Positions 11,629 to 22,450 of a stretch of DNA of 64,000 bases are shown here, piece after piece (position 1 is the first letter of the stretch; each line of letters starts with the position of its first letter). The translations under genes and the position numbers were made by a program. The notes under the pieces were generated by a model. The model did not search any database, was not told the DNA's origin, and was given only the letters and a program-made list of their open reading frames with translations. Origin of the DNA: Nephrocerus scutellatus. Lineage: Eukaryota; Arthropoda; Insecta; Diptera; Pipunculidae. The stretch is taken from positions 37,907,260-37,971,259 of the forward strand of contig OX352761.1 of the NCBI GenBank assembly GCA_947095585.1. Direction: 5' to 3'.

Positions 11629-12080
11629 ATGCAAAAGTTATTTATTGTGCTGTTAAAAATGTTCCATATTAAAAAAAAAAAAAAAAAAAATGGACAGTTG
11701 GAAAATATAGTATGTTGCGAAAACGCACTATTGGCCTAAAAGGGAAATAACAATTTCAAAAAAAATTACTTGGTTTTTTTATTACGAAGTAATAAAATCA
11801 TTAATTTTTCAAGTAATTTATTTTGTTTATTGTAAAATTAAACAAAATGGTGTTATTCACCATTTAAAATGTAATGGCACAATAAAACCATTCACGGAGC
11901 ATGTTTAACATTTTAAATATGAATGACTTTTCCATTCTCTACAGCAATTTTTTTTTATCAACTCCTATTAAAACAATTTTCCGCACTCTTAACAGCTTTA
12001 TTGGCACAGGAATAGGAATAGGATTTAGCTTTGTTAATAAAAAGAACAAGAATTGTTTACATTTCTATCACTTTTTCCTT
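11629..12080. other. AT-rich stretch, nothing recognised
   Basis: Simple A/T runs only (A run at 11,671-11,690). A short plus-strand frame (11,901-12,116) is Phe/Asn-rich and has no recognisable domain. Confidence 0.4.
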
Positions 12081-12552
12081 TTTCTCCTTTTTAGAGAATT
12101 AAAATTTTTGGGGTAAATTCTCTAATCGGGTGATACACAATGTAAAAAGTTTGAATAAAATCGGCTAGATTTAAAAAAAAAATTAAGAACCCCCTTATCT
12201 CGATGAAATACACATGCGTATAAAATTTGAAGAAAATCGGTTACTTTTTAATAAAATTTGTATGGGTGCCCCCGACCCCGGGGCCCGATCACTTCTAAAT
12301 TTTTATAAAAAGTGTTTGCCCAATGGAGATACACATGCGTATAAAATTTGAAGAAAATCGGGTAAATTATGTAAAATAATTGTATGGGAGCCCCTCGGGC
12401 CTCCTAATAATAGGAAGTATTTTCATGGGAAATACACATGTGTGCAAAGTTTGAATAAAATCGGACCTTACGAAGTGTGCTAAAAATTGATCACAAGATT
12501 CTGCCCACCAGCCAGCCGTGGGCACGCGAAGTCAATATAGAGAATTTAAAAA
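12080..12552 (-). repeat. HINE/DINE-like copy, minus strand
   Basis: On the minus strand it starts with tttttaaattctctattgac at 12,552 and 'ttcgcgtgcccacggctgg', then carries four ~90-bp repeats (acacatgtgtatttcccatg, atacgcatgtgtatctcc). It ends near 12,085 with a second agagaatt block. It is the same family as 9,840-10,722, in opposite orientation. Confidence 0.6.
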
Positions 12553-12674
12553 AGTACAAACGGCTTATACTAGCTTATTCCAACAAAAGTAACAAAAAAA
12601 AAATTAAATATCATAACATAACGATACGAGTAAGGTTTGCATCAAATTTAGGAAGTGGTAAAACTCCTGATAAA

Positions 12675-13056
12675 GGTTAGGTTAGGTTAGGTTGCGGTGG
12701 CAGCTAATGCTCACTTAGACCATTCGCGGTCCTTTGTGTTACCACAGGATCTTACACCTTTCCCCTTTTCAGAAGATCCATTCAGAGCTCTAAATGAATC
12801 GGAGTATATCTCGCACTTTGCCGTTTTTGAGATCTGATAGGTTATTCGGCCAGACCGGTCTTGAAATATTGCAAGTGTCGGTGTTTTCCCACCTTACATT
12901 TGTTATTGTTTTTACCTCTTTCCGAAGCTCAAGTTTCAGTGTCGCGATAGGACTCTCCACCTCCGCCCTTTCCGGTAGCAGCTGGAGAGTCGTACCACGT
13001 CCGCCCTCCTGATCAAGGACCATACGCATTTTTACATATCTCATGTTTTTATGCAC
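12675..13056 (-). pseudogene. LINE 3'-end fragment (RNase H tail) with AACCT repeat tail
   Basis: On the minus strand a frame from 13,056 encodes ATLKLELRKEVKTITNVRW, then ENTDTCNISRPVWPN. The W-x(6-8)-C-x-x-S-R-x-x-W-P pattern is typical of the region just after the RNase H domain in I/Jockey-type LINEs. The fragment then runs to ACCGCAACCTAACCTAACCT at 12,675-12,693, a simple (AACCT)n tail where a LINE 3' end would lie. Upstream parts (endonuclease, reverse transcriptase) are absent, as expected from 5' truncation. The exact clade cannot be set from this much sequence. Confidence 0.5.
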
Positions 13057-13322
13057 TTTTTGTTATTGTATATATAATATACTATATTATAGTTACCTAT
13101 TTTATTAAAATAAGAAACATTTTATTTACTCGGGTAACACCATGTGTTTTAGAAAATTAAATAATTTTACTGAAGTTGAAACCTCTTAAGTGATCCACTG
13201 CAGTTTCCAGTAATAAAAATAATGACAAAATTTCCTTGCGAAACTATTTCCACGATGAAGTTGCTGATATGATGCAGCTGTGTGGAGTTTGTGGAATTTT
13301 GTCTGGTACGTTGGCCTTGGAA

Positions 13323-13519
13323 CGTGGCCACACAGGCATGGAAATGAAAGTCATACCAAGGAACGTTGTGGCTACACAACAAATTTGTTGTTGTTTTGCC
13401 TTATTGACGCCGAAAGTCATCATTTTTAGATGATTTTAGGTGGAATCAAGTTCTCTTTCCAACTCACTAAAAAAACTGTTTTGCTTGACATGAGTTTCAT
13501 TCCCATGCTTGTGGCCACG
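13323..13519. mobile_element. Foldback MITE, copy 1
   Basis: The left end cgtggccacacaggcatgg, then aatgaaagtcat, is repeated inverted at the right end (gacatgagtttcattcccat, then gcttgtggccacg). The interior includes a second partial inversion (gttgtggctacacaacaaat). A relative lies at 16,719-16,954. It is about 200 bp, has no coding capacity and no clear target duplication. Confidence 0.6.
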
Positions 13520-13965
13520 ATCTTGGAAATGAACTGGAGTGCAATTCTGCTGAGTAAACTGAAGTGTTTATTTATACATTAATTTTATTGAAGTGATTCT
13601 TTTTTGGTAAAGATACGCATATGGTAATATTATGTTAAAATGCTGATATTATCATGCATAACTGATAAATATTTATGTTTTTATTTTTTTATATTTACTT
13701 CTTTGATTTTACATCAGAAATTATCAGAAATATTCGCTCTGACGCATCGTTAAAGTGAGGCAGAGACAAACAATACTTTGCCAGTTCAATTAAATTTGGA
13801 ATTAGATAATTCCTTATTTTGCGTTCTTTCTTAATTTACCAAACAAGTTTGTAAGATTTCAGAACGCTACTATTAAAAAATTCTGAAAAATTCATAAAAA
13901 CATGAGATTTGTAAAAACAATTCGTATGGTGACCCTTGATCCAGGATAGCAACTTTCAAACCTGT
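13520..13965. other. AT-rich stretch, nothing recognised
   Basis: I found no repeats, frames or RNA genes I can support between the MITE and the Harbinger derivative. Confidence 0.4.
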
Positions 13966-13968
13966 AGT

Positions 13969-14885
13969 GGGATTATGCACAAAAGGCGAGAAGCGAGTTT
14001 TGGTTTGATTTCTCGCCTTTTTGTTTTTCCCGACAGTTTTTTAGCGATTATGCACAAAACGACAAAGGTAAAAGGCGAGAAAATTGAGCAACTATGAATT
14101 TAGCTGTCATATTGTGCTTTTGTTGTTGTTTGAAATTGTATGACATTTTATGTTGTGATATTGTGTTTTGAATTTGAGAATAATAAAAATATTTACATAT
14201 AAATTAAAATTTAAAAATAGATAATTTGCCAATTGCGGTTTTTTTTGATAAAAAAAATTATATGAGAATAATCCGGTCTCGCCTTAATTTAACCTGAATT
14301 AAACCCTTTTGACATCGACGATACAAGGTATATAATTTTAATAGTATACACATATGTATGTTATTTATTTATATATTTAATTAAGTCAATATTTTATCCA
14401 AAAATTCCAGGAACTCTACCGACTACCGAAAGGTTTATTAATTAATTTAATAAATAGTATGAAAGAATATTTTCCAATTGTCAATTGTGTCCCTTGAGCC
14501 GACTTGAATCTCCCGTTAATGAATTCAAAATTTTCCTCCATTAAATTTATCATAGTTATTTTTTGTTGTTTAGTAATTCTTTCCATTTTGTGAAATATAA
14601 TACATATATGCATACTGAAATAGTAATTATAAATATGATAAATTAAATAAAAATAAAAATGTATATTATCACTATTATCTTACCGACAACCAATTCAAAT
14701 AAAAATTTACGTTTATAAAAAAACGTTTATTTCGAAAAACAAAACAAAAGACTTCTCGCTCTACTTCTCACTATGCATTATACATGGACGAAAAAAAGAC
14801 GAGAGCGAGTGTCTACTCGACTATTGCATAATCGCTATTTCTCGCCTTTAGCTCAAAAAAGGCGACTCGCCGTGTGCATAATCCC
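13969..14885. mobile_element. PIF/Harbinger deletion derivative (917 bp)
   Basis: Terminal inverted repeats start GGGATTATGCACAAAAGGCG at the left and end CGCCGTGTGCATAATCCC at the right. They are flanked by AGT at 13,966-13,968 and 14,886-14,888, a 3-bp target duplication as in Harbinger elements. Each end carries further copies of aaaggcgagaa and gattatgcac inside (14,042-14,085 and 14,752-14,850), making compound ends. The DDE transposase gene is missing. Only a fragment of the companion Myb/SANT-like gene remains. Confidence 0.8.
14416..14586 (-). pseudogene. Myb/SANT-like Harbinger companion protein, N-terminal fragment
   Basis: Minus-strand frame starting MERITKQQKITMINLMEENF at 14,586, followed by INGRFKSAQGTQLTIGK. 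The pattern 'QK..L..FME.N..F..GRF' is what I recognise as the start of the Myb/SANT-like DNA-binding protein that accompanies Harbinger transposases. Only about 57 residues survive and the rest of the element's coding region is deleted. The start was chosen because it opens the domain. Confidence 0.45.
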
Positions 14886-15099
14886 AGTCCTGTGCTCATT
14901 ATGATATGAAACCCCTACGCAGTTTGAACGCGATTGGTTGAATGGTTTGGTAGTGGGAACATACATATATCATACAACGTTTTACTGTTTTGGCATAGAT
15001 AATTTATACTTACACACATTTATAAAATACAAAACCAGTAATAAAATATAATAACTTATAACCAGGCCAATTCTAAAAAAATAATTTTTTTTTTAAATT

Positions 15100-15275
15100 A
15101 ATTTCAAATTCAAATTTTGTACAAATGTGTATTTCCGGTGACAATGCTTTTTGTAAAAATTTTGGAAGTGTTCGAGGCCCAGGGCTGCACCCATATAATT
15201 TTTTTTTTAATTAACTCGATTTTTGTACACACATGTTATCGTCGGTTAAAGAATTTACATGAAAAGTTTAAATTT
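15100..15275 (+). repeat. HINE/DINE-like fragment
   Basis: Contains 'aaatgtgtatttccggtgac', a gtgttcgaggcccagggc block and an end-like ggttaaagaatttacatgaa at 15,243-15,262, as at the 3' end of this family. The 5' part is missing. Confidence 0.5.
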
Positions 15276-15838
15276 TTAGGAGTTTTCGATTGCTGAGGAT
15301 GAGAATGGGTGTGAATGAGATAAGGTTGTCCAACTAAATGCAATATTGCCAAAGGCCTCAATGAACCGAATGTCAATTATTATTATTATGTCAAAACCAG
15401 CAGCTTTAGGCCAACTTTAGACCACCTTGGTTGGATGAAAAAAAAAATTTTCTGACTTAATCGAAGTGTATACGTACTAGTTTTATGTTTTAATAATTAC
15501 TTCGAATTTTTTTAAATTCTTTGCTAAACTTCGCGTGCCTGTGAGTTTGTTTGTCTGTTTGTCAGTTTGTTTGTCCGCCTATTTATCTGTCTTGGAATTT
15601 TGGGATCATTTTTTAACCCACTTCCCGAAGCCCGATGTTATGGAAACTTTGCACACATATATATCTCCGATGACAACACGTTCTATTAAAATTTGGATCA
15701 CCTCAGGTCTCAGGGCCGCTACGTGGTATATTTCGATTTTCAATATAACAAACAGTTTTTCAGTTACCACAAAAAAAAATTAAAATTTTTTGTTAAATTG
15801 TATTTTTGATTGCCATATACTCTTATTTTATAGACGTA

Positions 15839-16160
15839 CTAGCTGTAATCGGTGTTATCTGGGACTCCCCTCACCCACAAGATATTAAGACCTGTCAAAA
15901 GTTAAAATAACAGGCGTTGCCTGTCCCCCTCTCCCTAGTGCCCTAACCAAAATGTTCCCCAATCAATTGACCACCCCATTGACCCAAACTTACCCCTTCC
16001 CCACACTAGCCAACCCACTAACCCCCCCCCCCCCCTTTACTGTCCCAAAAATGTAGCGTCCGAAGCAAAAAACCCTGTACCTGATCAAAATCGGTTCGAA
16101 GTTTCGAAGATTACCTCCTACATACAAACAAACTTTACCTCTTTATAATATTAGTTTAGA
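15839..16160 (-). mobile_element. Small non-autonomous Helitron (322 bp)
   Basis: Read on the minus strand it begins TCTAAACTAATATTATAAAG at 16,160, followed by 'aggtaaagtttgtttgtatg' and aaccgattttgatcagg. That is the conserved 5' end seen in many insect Helitrons. It ends ...ccgattacagCTAG at 15,839. The flanking bases are A before TC and T after CTAG, the expected AT target with no duplication. The 3' hairpin is weak. Confidence 0.75.
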
Positions 16161-16718
16161 TTTATTTCAAAACTTGCATTTTATCATTTTTATCATATTT
16201 GACCACATTATGATTTGATCTGTCCAAAATCTTTGTTTGATTACGGATAATGAGCTCATCCAAAACCCTCTCTATAGAAAGCCAAAACCTTCTATCGAGA
16301 GGGTACTGTTTGAGGTGGGTAGACTACTGAATCAGTAATTTCTATACGTTTTATAAACCGTTTGTATTCTCATATTTCTGTTCTGCTTGGTTTTTTGGAT
16401 GTTTATTTTGCCTGTTGATTACTTATAATTTTGTCAGCTTCCCACCTACACACTTTTTAATATAGAAAATAACTAAAAAGTCTAAAATTTGTAATTTATG
16501 GAGATAACAGTCATCAATAATATCAAAACTTTCAGTACATTTCTTAATTTCCTTTCCTTTCTTAATTTCGGCAATAAAATACTTCTTATAACCATAGTTT
16601 AAAAAATAATCGCAGATAATTTTGATAAGCATTTTGACTCCTCAGTAACAATCTCTTCCAAAAAGTCAAATTAGGAATATTCGGAATGCTTAGAATTAAA
16701 TAAAGAAACTCTTAGAGT

Positions 16719-16954
16719 ATGGCTACACGATCATAGGAATAAAAGTCATGTGAGTTGGAAAGAGACAGCTTGATTCCACCGAGAATTCACCAAAAGTCAA
16801 CTACAAAAGATAACATTCGGCGCAACCATGAACGTTCTATATGACAAAACAACAACAAATTGATAAACATACACGCAAAAACACACAGATGCTTCGTTAT
16901 GTGTAGCCACACATTCATTGGCATGACTTTCATTCCCATGCCTATGTGGCCACG
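16719..16954. mobile_element. Foldback MITE, copy 2
   Basis: The left end tatggctacacgatcatagg, then aataaaagtcat, is matched by the inverted right end atgactttcattcccatgcc, then tatgtggccacg. It is related to 13,323-13,519 in opposite orientation, sharing the gtggaatcaag and tttccaactcac blocks. Non-coding. Confidence 0.55.
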
Positions 16955-17261
16955 CACATAGAGTATTAAAGAGAGTAAGAACCTAATAAGATAAAAGAAA
17001 TACATAGAAAGAAAGATAGAAATATCCTCTACTGTACAACGCATTTTCCAAAAGCAATGTGTGTAAGACTGGCCCAAAACTGGCCGAAAAATTAAATTTT
17101 GAATTTTACCAACTTCTTTTAAAGAAAAATACTCTATGTTTTTATTGCTCTATGCCACAAGCCACAAGCAAACAAATACACACGGACGCGAAGTTAATAT
17201 AGAGAATTTAAATATACAGTCCGACATATAACTTTCGTATGCGGTATGCAATCAAAACCTT

Positions 17262-17826
17262 CTCTATAGAATTATTAGACTAACTTTCTTTTTTTAATTT
17301 TTCTATTCGTGACTTAATGCTAAGAATTATTATAATGTATTTTGTTGTTGTTACATTTTGTTAAATTGACAAAATCGGAATCGAACTTTACATTTTGTTA
17401 AATTGACAAAAACTGAAATTGAAATTTACATTTTGTTAAATTGACAAAATTGATAATAAAGAATGTTGAAATTTGATCTACTGACCGTTGAACTAGATTG
17501 CCTTAGAGTCCCCGCACACTAGAGACTTTCTGTCGGCCGATAGTTTGAATCAGTATGAACATGTATGCAAGTGCGCAGACACAACGATTTGGTATCGGCC
17601 GATAAATAAGTTGAATGTGCGACACGATTGCCATTCAACTTTATCTTTGTCTGTGCACTCACCACTAACCCGACTGTTTAATCGGCACTGGCAGCCGAAA
17701 ACGACCAAACTATCGGCCGATAAAAAAGTCTCTAGTGTGCGGGGACTCTTAAAGTGCAACGCTGATGCAACTAGAGTTTAACGGCTTTTGGGTTCGGTGT
17801 TCGTCAGACTAATTGTTGACGTAACC
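17262..17826 (-). repeat. 3' LTR of minus-strand errantivirus, with MITE insertion
   Basis: Homologous to 19,545-19,864 from 'gacttaatgctaagaattat' to ttgacgtaacc. Includes a ~33-bp tandem block (tacattttgttaaattgac, three copies, each with a TTTTGT/ACAAAA inversion) and is split by a 243-bp MITE. The homology is lost at about 17,262, so the distal LTR end seems truncated. Confidence 0.7.
17506..17748. mobile_element. 243-bp MITE with TTA target duplication
   Basis: The termini are long inverted repeats: gagtccccgcacactagaga at the left and tctctagtgtgcggggactc at the right, extending inward through tcggccgata. TTA occurs at 17,503-17,505 and 17,749-17,751. The other LTR of the host element (19,776 onward) reads attgccTTAaagtgcaacg, an intact empty site. 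The 3-bp TTA duplication suggests a PIF/Harbinger-type MITE. Confidence 0.9.
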
Positions 17827-18086
17827 CCTCCCTCCTTTGATTTAGAACTCTCCTGAGTTCTTGTTTCTAATTTCAATGAGATATTTGCTGTATTGCTTTG
17901 GCTAATCCAGCTTGGCTTACAACAACAATCGCAAAGCATAAAGCCGAAAATAAATCCAAAAAAATTTTAGGATTTATAACTAAAGCCATTTTTTAGTTAT
18001 AGCGCTCACCGGCGGTGTTTTGTTTAACACACATAACAATTAAAATGCATCGAAAATTTAAAGCCAAAAGCTGTTTCTTTGTAAAG

Positions 18087-18742
18087 CTAAGCCGGCTTTG
18101 CCAAAGCAATACAGCAATTGTTATGTTTTCTGTTAAAATATGTGTACAACAAAGTAATTACAATAAATGTTACTGTAGAGTGTATTTTCCTATTAAATTT
18201 TATTTCTTTTATTTTCTCCATATTCTCAATTTGGGCGATTATGATTTCGTCAAACGTTTGTTGTGACTTAGTTCCATTAATTTTGAAATTTGAATTTTGT
18301 ATAACAAAGTTTTCCTTAAATTGTTTGTTAAGATTCTTATATGGTACGTTACTAATATATATTTCGCAATTGTTGAATACCAAATAGTTTTTATTTGCTC
18401 TAAATCTTCTTTCATCGCAAGTACTTTCAATTAAGGTTTCAATTTGATTTTTTAATAATATAAGGCCAGTTTCGATTTCAATGACATTTGCATTTCTGTT
18501 AATTATTTTGTTACAGTTTTTATTAAAAATACATAATTGACTTATCTTCAGGTTATTTTTATAAAAATCTTTATTAAATTCGTATTTTTTTTGTTAATTG
18601 TGATTATCTGTTGGTTTTCAAAGATTAGTTCTTCGGATATTTCGTTTCGTAATGGTATGAATATTGACCTCCTTGCTTGTATAGTTTGCTTTGGGATTTT
18701 AATTGAAAAGATTATGCTATCGTCTATATTTGGCGGTGCCAA
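18087..18742 (-). pseudogene. Errantivirus env-like fragments
   Basis: Minus-strand frames at 18,548-18,742 (APPNIDDSIIFSIKIPKQ) and 18,087-18,430 (hydrophobic STVTFIVITLLYTYF near the end) lie where the env ORF of an errantivirus would be, just before the 3' LTR. They are separated by frameshifts and stops. The hydrophobic stretch is consistent with an Env transmembrane anchor. The assignment rests on position and character rather than clear domain motifs. Confidence 0.4.
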
Positions 18743-18930
18743 GTTTTATGTTTTGTAATTTATAGAGATCGATATTATAGTTTAATATCTCATAATTTGT
18801 TAAAATATTGCTGGACATGAGGTCTAACATTATAATTTTTTATATTGAGTGCTTTGTGGTAAAGGGCATGGTAGCTTTCCTTCACGCCAAAGTTCCTGAT
18901 AAGTTCCTTCTTTGTCTCCTGCCATGTTGC

Positions 18931-19161
18931 TTAAGGTCCCAGTGTCCTGGTTACTTCCAATGCAGCTCCCTGGATTTTATTCCCGATGTGTCGTTGGTAT
19001 ACAAAATCTTGGAGTGCTGGGTTGGTGTTAAAGAAGGTCCACTTCCCTGATGAACGATGACAAGGCGTAGTCTTTGGATCCGTTGAATTCCTTGATTGAT
19101 ACGGCTTCCTTAAGGAGTTCTCCCCGGAGAAGACGTAGTTTGCGTCTGCTTGGTTTTCCAT
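18931..19161 (-). pseudogene. Errantivirus gag N-terminal fragment
   Basis: A 76-codon minus-strand frame (MENQADANYVFSGENSLRKP) begins about 300 bp after the primer site, the expected gag position. No capsid or zinc-knuckle motif is included. The reading frame is lost by about 18,930, where the internal deletion starts. Confidence 0.4.
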
Positions 19162-19462
19162 GTTTTAAATATAATTTTATTTTTTTCCATTCGAACTCTT
19201 AGGAGGTTGATGGAGATATTTTAAAAATATATTTTTTTTCACGATTCACTACCGAACTCTTTGGAGTTTGAAGGAAATATTTTAAATATGTATATATATT
19301 TTTCACGATTCAACCCTTTGGAGTTTGAATAAAATATTTTAAATATGTATACTTTTTTTCACGATTCAACTCTTTGGAGTTTGAATAAGATATTTTAATG
19401 TAGATTCACTTGTACATTTTCTGTATCTACAGATTAGAAATAGAATGAAACCTTTTTGTGGT

Positions 19463-19480
19463 TTTAACCGACTGCGCCAA
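19463..19480 (-). other. Primer-binding site, tRNA-Ser-like
   Basis: The minus strand reads TTGGCGCAGTCGGTTAAA directly after the LTR end. It matches the primer site at 32,884 and the group pattern of 17.6/297 elements. Confidence 0.75.
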
Positions 19481-19864
19481 TTAAGTCGCTATTACTTCGC
19501 GCCTTTAAAAAAACAACTTTTTACTTAACTGCTCTGAGTACTTTATTAGACTGAACTTTTTATTTTTAATTTTTCTATTCGTGACTTAATGCTAAGAATT
19601 ATTATAATGTATTTTGTTGTTGTGTTACATTTCGTTAAATTGACAAAATCGGAATCGAACTTTACATTTTGTTAAATTGACAAAAACTGAAATTGAAATT
19701 TACATTTTGTTAAATTGACAAAAATTTAAATTTAAATTACGTTTTGTTAATGTTGAAATTTGAAATGACCGTTGAGATTGCCTTAAAGTGCAACGCTGAT
19801 GCAACTAGGGTTCAACGGCTTTTGGGTTCGGTGTTCGTCAGACGAATTGTTGGATGACGTAACC
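19480..19864 (-). repeat. 5' LTR of minus-strand errantivirus
   Basis: On the minus strand it runs from GGTTACGTCATCC (19,864) to ...cgacttaatt (19,480). It carries the same tattttgttaaattgac-type tandem block as the other LTR and keeps the empty site of the MITE at about 19,776. Confidence 0.7.
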
Positions 19865-19985
19865 CGCATGTGTATCTCCGATGACAACACTTTTTATAAA
19901 AAATTTATAAAGAGATGGGACCCAAGGGCCGAGGAACCCCATATAAATTTCTTCAAAATTTACTGCGTTTAAGTCAATCGAAAAA
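19865..19985 (+). repeat. HINE/DINE-like fragment
   Basis: gcatgtgtatctccgatgac, then aacactttttata, gggacccaagggccg and 'cccatataaatttcttc' are the family's ~90-bp repeat. It is the original insertion site of the minus-strand errantivirus. Confidence 0.5.
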
Positions 19986-20774
19986 TTGGAAATTGGAACA
20001 AATAGTTAAGTTGTGAATTTATTTTAAACCATTGGATTACAAAGGGCCGCAAAATCTAAATATCTAAAATCTAAATAAATACCAAAATAAATAGTTATTT
20101 GTCTTCACGTATAAGACGAAAAATAGTGGTCATTTTTTTCGCTAATATTTAAAATTCTCATGTGGTCATTTCATGCCATAATAATTACAAATATTTTATA
20201 CCATATATTTTTTTATTTCATCCAATCTTATAAAATCTTTCTAAAAGTAAAAATTAGTCAACTAATTAAAATTTTCAACTTCAATTTGTAGAAATATATT
20301 GTAAACACAGACAAGAGTGGCGTGCTCACGGTAACTGTTCAAGTAAGTTTTATCGTATAAGCAGTTGGCGAATTGTAGGAAAAATTTAACATTTTTGTGT
20401 AGGGTGATCTCACACAACAAGAAAAGAGAGCGGTTTTTATTACAGTGCACGATCTCGGATGTAATCGTAAGTTTTGAAAATATTGCACAAACGCTTTATT
20501 TGAATATTATTTTTATTTTAATACATTCATATTTTTATTTTAATACACAATGTTCCAAAAGATTACCTTGAGAACTTCGTCAATACCTATTTTGTTTAAG
20601 TTTTGCAATATTTTAAATGCTTTTTATTATTATTTTATTTATTTATATTATTTATTTATTTATTTTTATTTTATATATACATATTTATTAACTTGCCTTT
20701 GTCTTTCTGTCGGTTTATATGTCATTCTGTCACGCTTTTTTCATTACAAATCTTTGAGTAAGTCTCGTATTTTT
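19986..20774. other. AT-rich stretch, nothing recognised
   Basis: Low-complexity (TTTA)n around 20,625-20,690. I could assign no gene or element. Confidence 0.4.
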
Positions 20775-20930
20775 GGGAGATGACTTTTCGGGGGGTCTTT
20801 TGGCGGTCTTCAGGTGGGACTTGAGGTGGGTCTTGAGGTAGGTCTTGGGTGAGTCATGATGGAGCCTTCAGGTGGGTCTGGAGCGGGTCTTGAGATGGTT
20901 TAAAGAGGATTATAAGTGGAATGTTGATGG
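20775..20930. repeat. Short G-rich tandem repeat
   Basis: Imperfect repeats of a ~15-20 bp motif (ggtgggtcttgaggt, ggtaggtcttgggtg, gagcgggtcttgagatgg). Confidence 0.5.
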
Positions 20931-20934
20931 GCTC

Positions 20935-21440
20935 GTAGTTTTGAGAGTGTTCGTATGGAATTCCGGTATGTAGGACTAAGATGCGACTGTGAGACGTGTT
21001 TCAATGGAAATTCTGTGATCTGGCCAATAGGGTCTGGAATTTTGTGGACCAAGCCATTTCTCAAGCGATTCGTATGAAATTCAGTATGCAGGACTAAGAT
21101 GCGACTATGAGACTTGTTGCAATGGAAATTCTGTGATCTGGCCAATAGGGTCTGGAATTTTGTGGACCAAGCCATTTCTCAATTCGTATGAAATTCGGTA
21201 TGTAGGACTAAGTTACGACTATAAGACTTGTTCCAATGGAAATTCTATGATCTGGCCAATAGGGTCTGGAATTTTGTGGACCAAGCCATTTTTCAAGCAA
21301 TTCGTGTGAAGTTCAGTATATAGGACTAAGATGCAACTATAAGACTTGTTCCAATGGAAATTCTGGGATCAGGCCAATATAGTTTTGAATTTTTGGAACT
21401 AAGCCATTTCTCAAGCGATTCGTATCAAATTTGGTATGTA
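20935..21440. repeat. ~118-bp tandem repeat (four to five copies)
   Basis: Repeat unit: ttctcaagcgattcgtatga, aattcggtatgtaggactaa, gatgcgactataagacttgt, tccaatggaaattctgtgat, ctggccaatagggtctgg, 'aattttgtggaccaagccat'. The copies begin near 20,950, 21,067, 21,181, 21,297 and 21,415. One further diverged unit plus part of another occurs at 50,850-51,000 inside a TIR element, so this is a dispersed satellite-like family. Confidence 0.8.
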
Positions 21441-22450
21441 AGGCTATTTTTACCTTTTAATTTAATCGTAATGTCGGCCACTACGTCAAAGAAGTTTAAC
21501 TTCAACCTCGCGTAAAGGTTACACGCTCATCTTTTTGTTATAATAAAAGTTATATCACAACATTTTTCAATTTATTTATGAAAAGATGTTGAAGCTTTTC
21601 TATACGTTTATGTTAATTTCTGCATTTTAGTGTCACACGTTCAGCTTATATTTCGATTTTAAATCAGGTATATATCATGGATCATATTATAATGATACAT
21701 GGACGCTCTCTGTATCATGTATGATACATAGGACTGTAAACATATTTTAACAATGATTTTCCATTCAATAATTTCTCTCCCAAAAAAAGGAGAAAAAACC
21801 CCATAGTAACAAAAATGTTATTTTTAAAAATAATTCTAAAAAAAACGACTAATGAATGATGAATGAATGTAAAACATGAATAACAGAGTGAATATGAATG
21901 GGAATATTACGGAAGTCACATGATTAAGGATGTGAACACAGTTTTTATACCTTTCTACCTTTTGGTGTGTTGTCAATATAAAAAGGGTTTACTCAAAAAC
22001 CTTAAAAGCAAAACCCATAAAATTTTATAGGCTAATTATTGTAGGAATATTTAAAAAAGAAAATACAAAAAACGGGTACATGCGTTTTTTAAGACACACA
22101 TTAACCACGAAAAGGAGTCAAAAATGTTGTGCGCACTAGAGTTATAAAATATAATTCGGACTATTATATCATCTAATCGCTTACGTATCGTTGATGAGTT
22201 CAACACAAATTAATTTACAAGAAAATATTAAATATATATTTTATTGGTTTAACATTTTTTTTTTTTACTTTTTGTAATATAGTTAATTAATTTAGGTAAA
22301 GAAAATTGAATTTATATCTTATATTTTCAAAATAAAAGCTTTGAAATAAGCTCATTAATTTAGTTTAATAATTTATCTTATAAAATAAATTTTAAATTAC
22401 AAAAATTTAATTGGTTGTGAACAAAATAAAAAAGTGATCTAAATTGAAGA
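21441..22450. other. AT-rich stretch, probable 5' flank of the autonomous Helitron
   Basis: I found no clear coding or repeat structure. Because a Helitron coding remnant starts at 22,451, part of this may be that element's 5' region, but its TC end was not identified. Confidence 0.35.

Larger units (their letters stand above)
15505..17213. repeat. Pair of inverted HINE-like ends enclosing other insertions
   Basis: A family 5' end (tttttttaaattctttgcta aacttcgcgtgcc, then a gtttgtttgtctg run) starts at about 15,508. An inverted 5' end (cgcgaagttaatatagagaa tttaaa) closes at 17,213. Between them lie one set of ~90-bp repeats (15,600-15,720), a small Helitron, a C run (16,022-16,035) and a foldback MITE. 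The two ends may belong to two separate truncated copies rather than one element. Confidence 0.45.
17262..19864 (-). mobile_element. Internally deleted errantivirus-type LTR element, minus strand
   Basis: Two related LTRs flank a minus-strand primer site (TTGGCGCAGTCGG, tRNA-Ser-like, as in the 17.6/297 group) and a purine tract (caaaggagggagg) that directly precedes the 3' LTR start GGTTACGTC. The internal part is only about 1.6 kb. It holds a gag start and env-like fragments, while all of protease, reverse transcriptase and integrase are missing. It shares purine tract, LTR start and primer site with the larger errantivirus at 32,661-49,692. Its 5' LTR lies within a HINE-like repeat. Confidence 0.75.

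Noticed and set aside
12675..12693. Telomere or interstitial TTAGG array
   Set aside because: Only about four units are present, exactly at a LINE 3' end, and flies generally lack TTAGG telomeres.
15839..16160. RTE/CR1 LINE 3' end suggested by ctttataatattagttt
   Set aside because: Read on the other strand, it has TC...CTAG ends, an A/T target and the conserved Helitron 5' block, which fits better.
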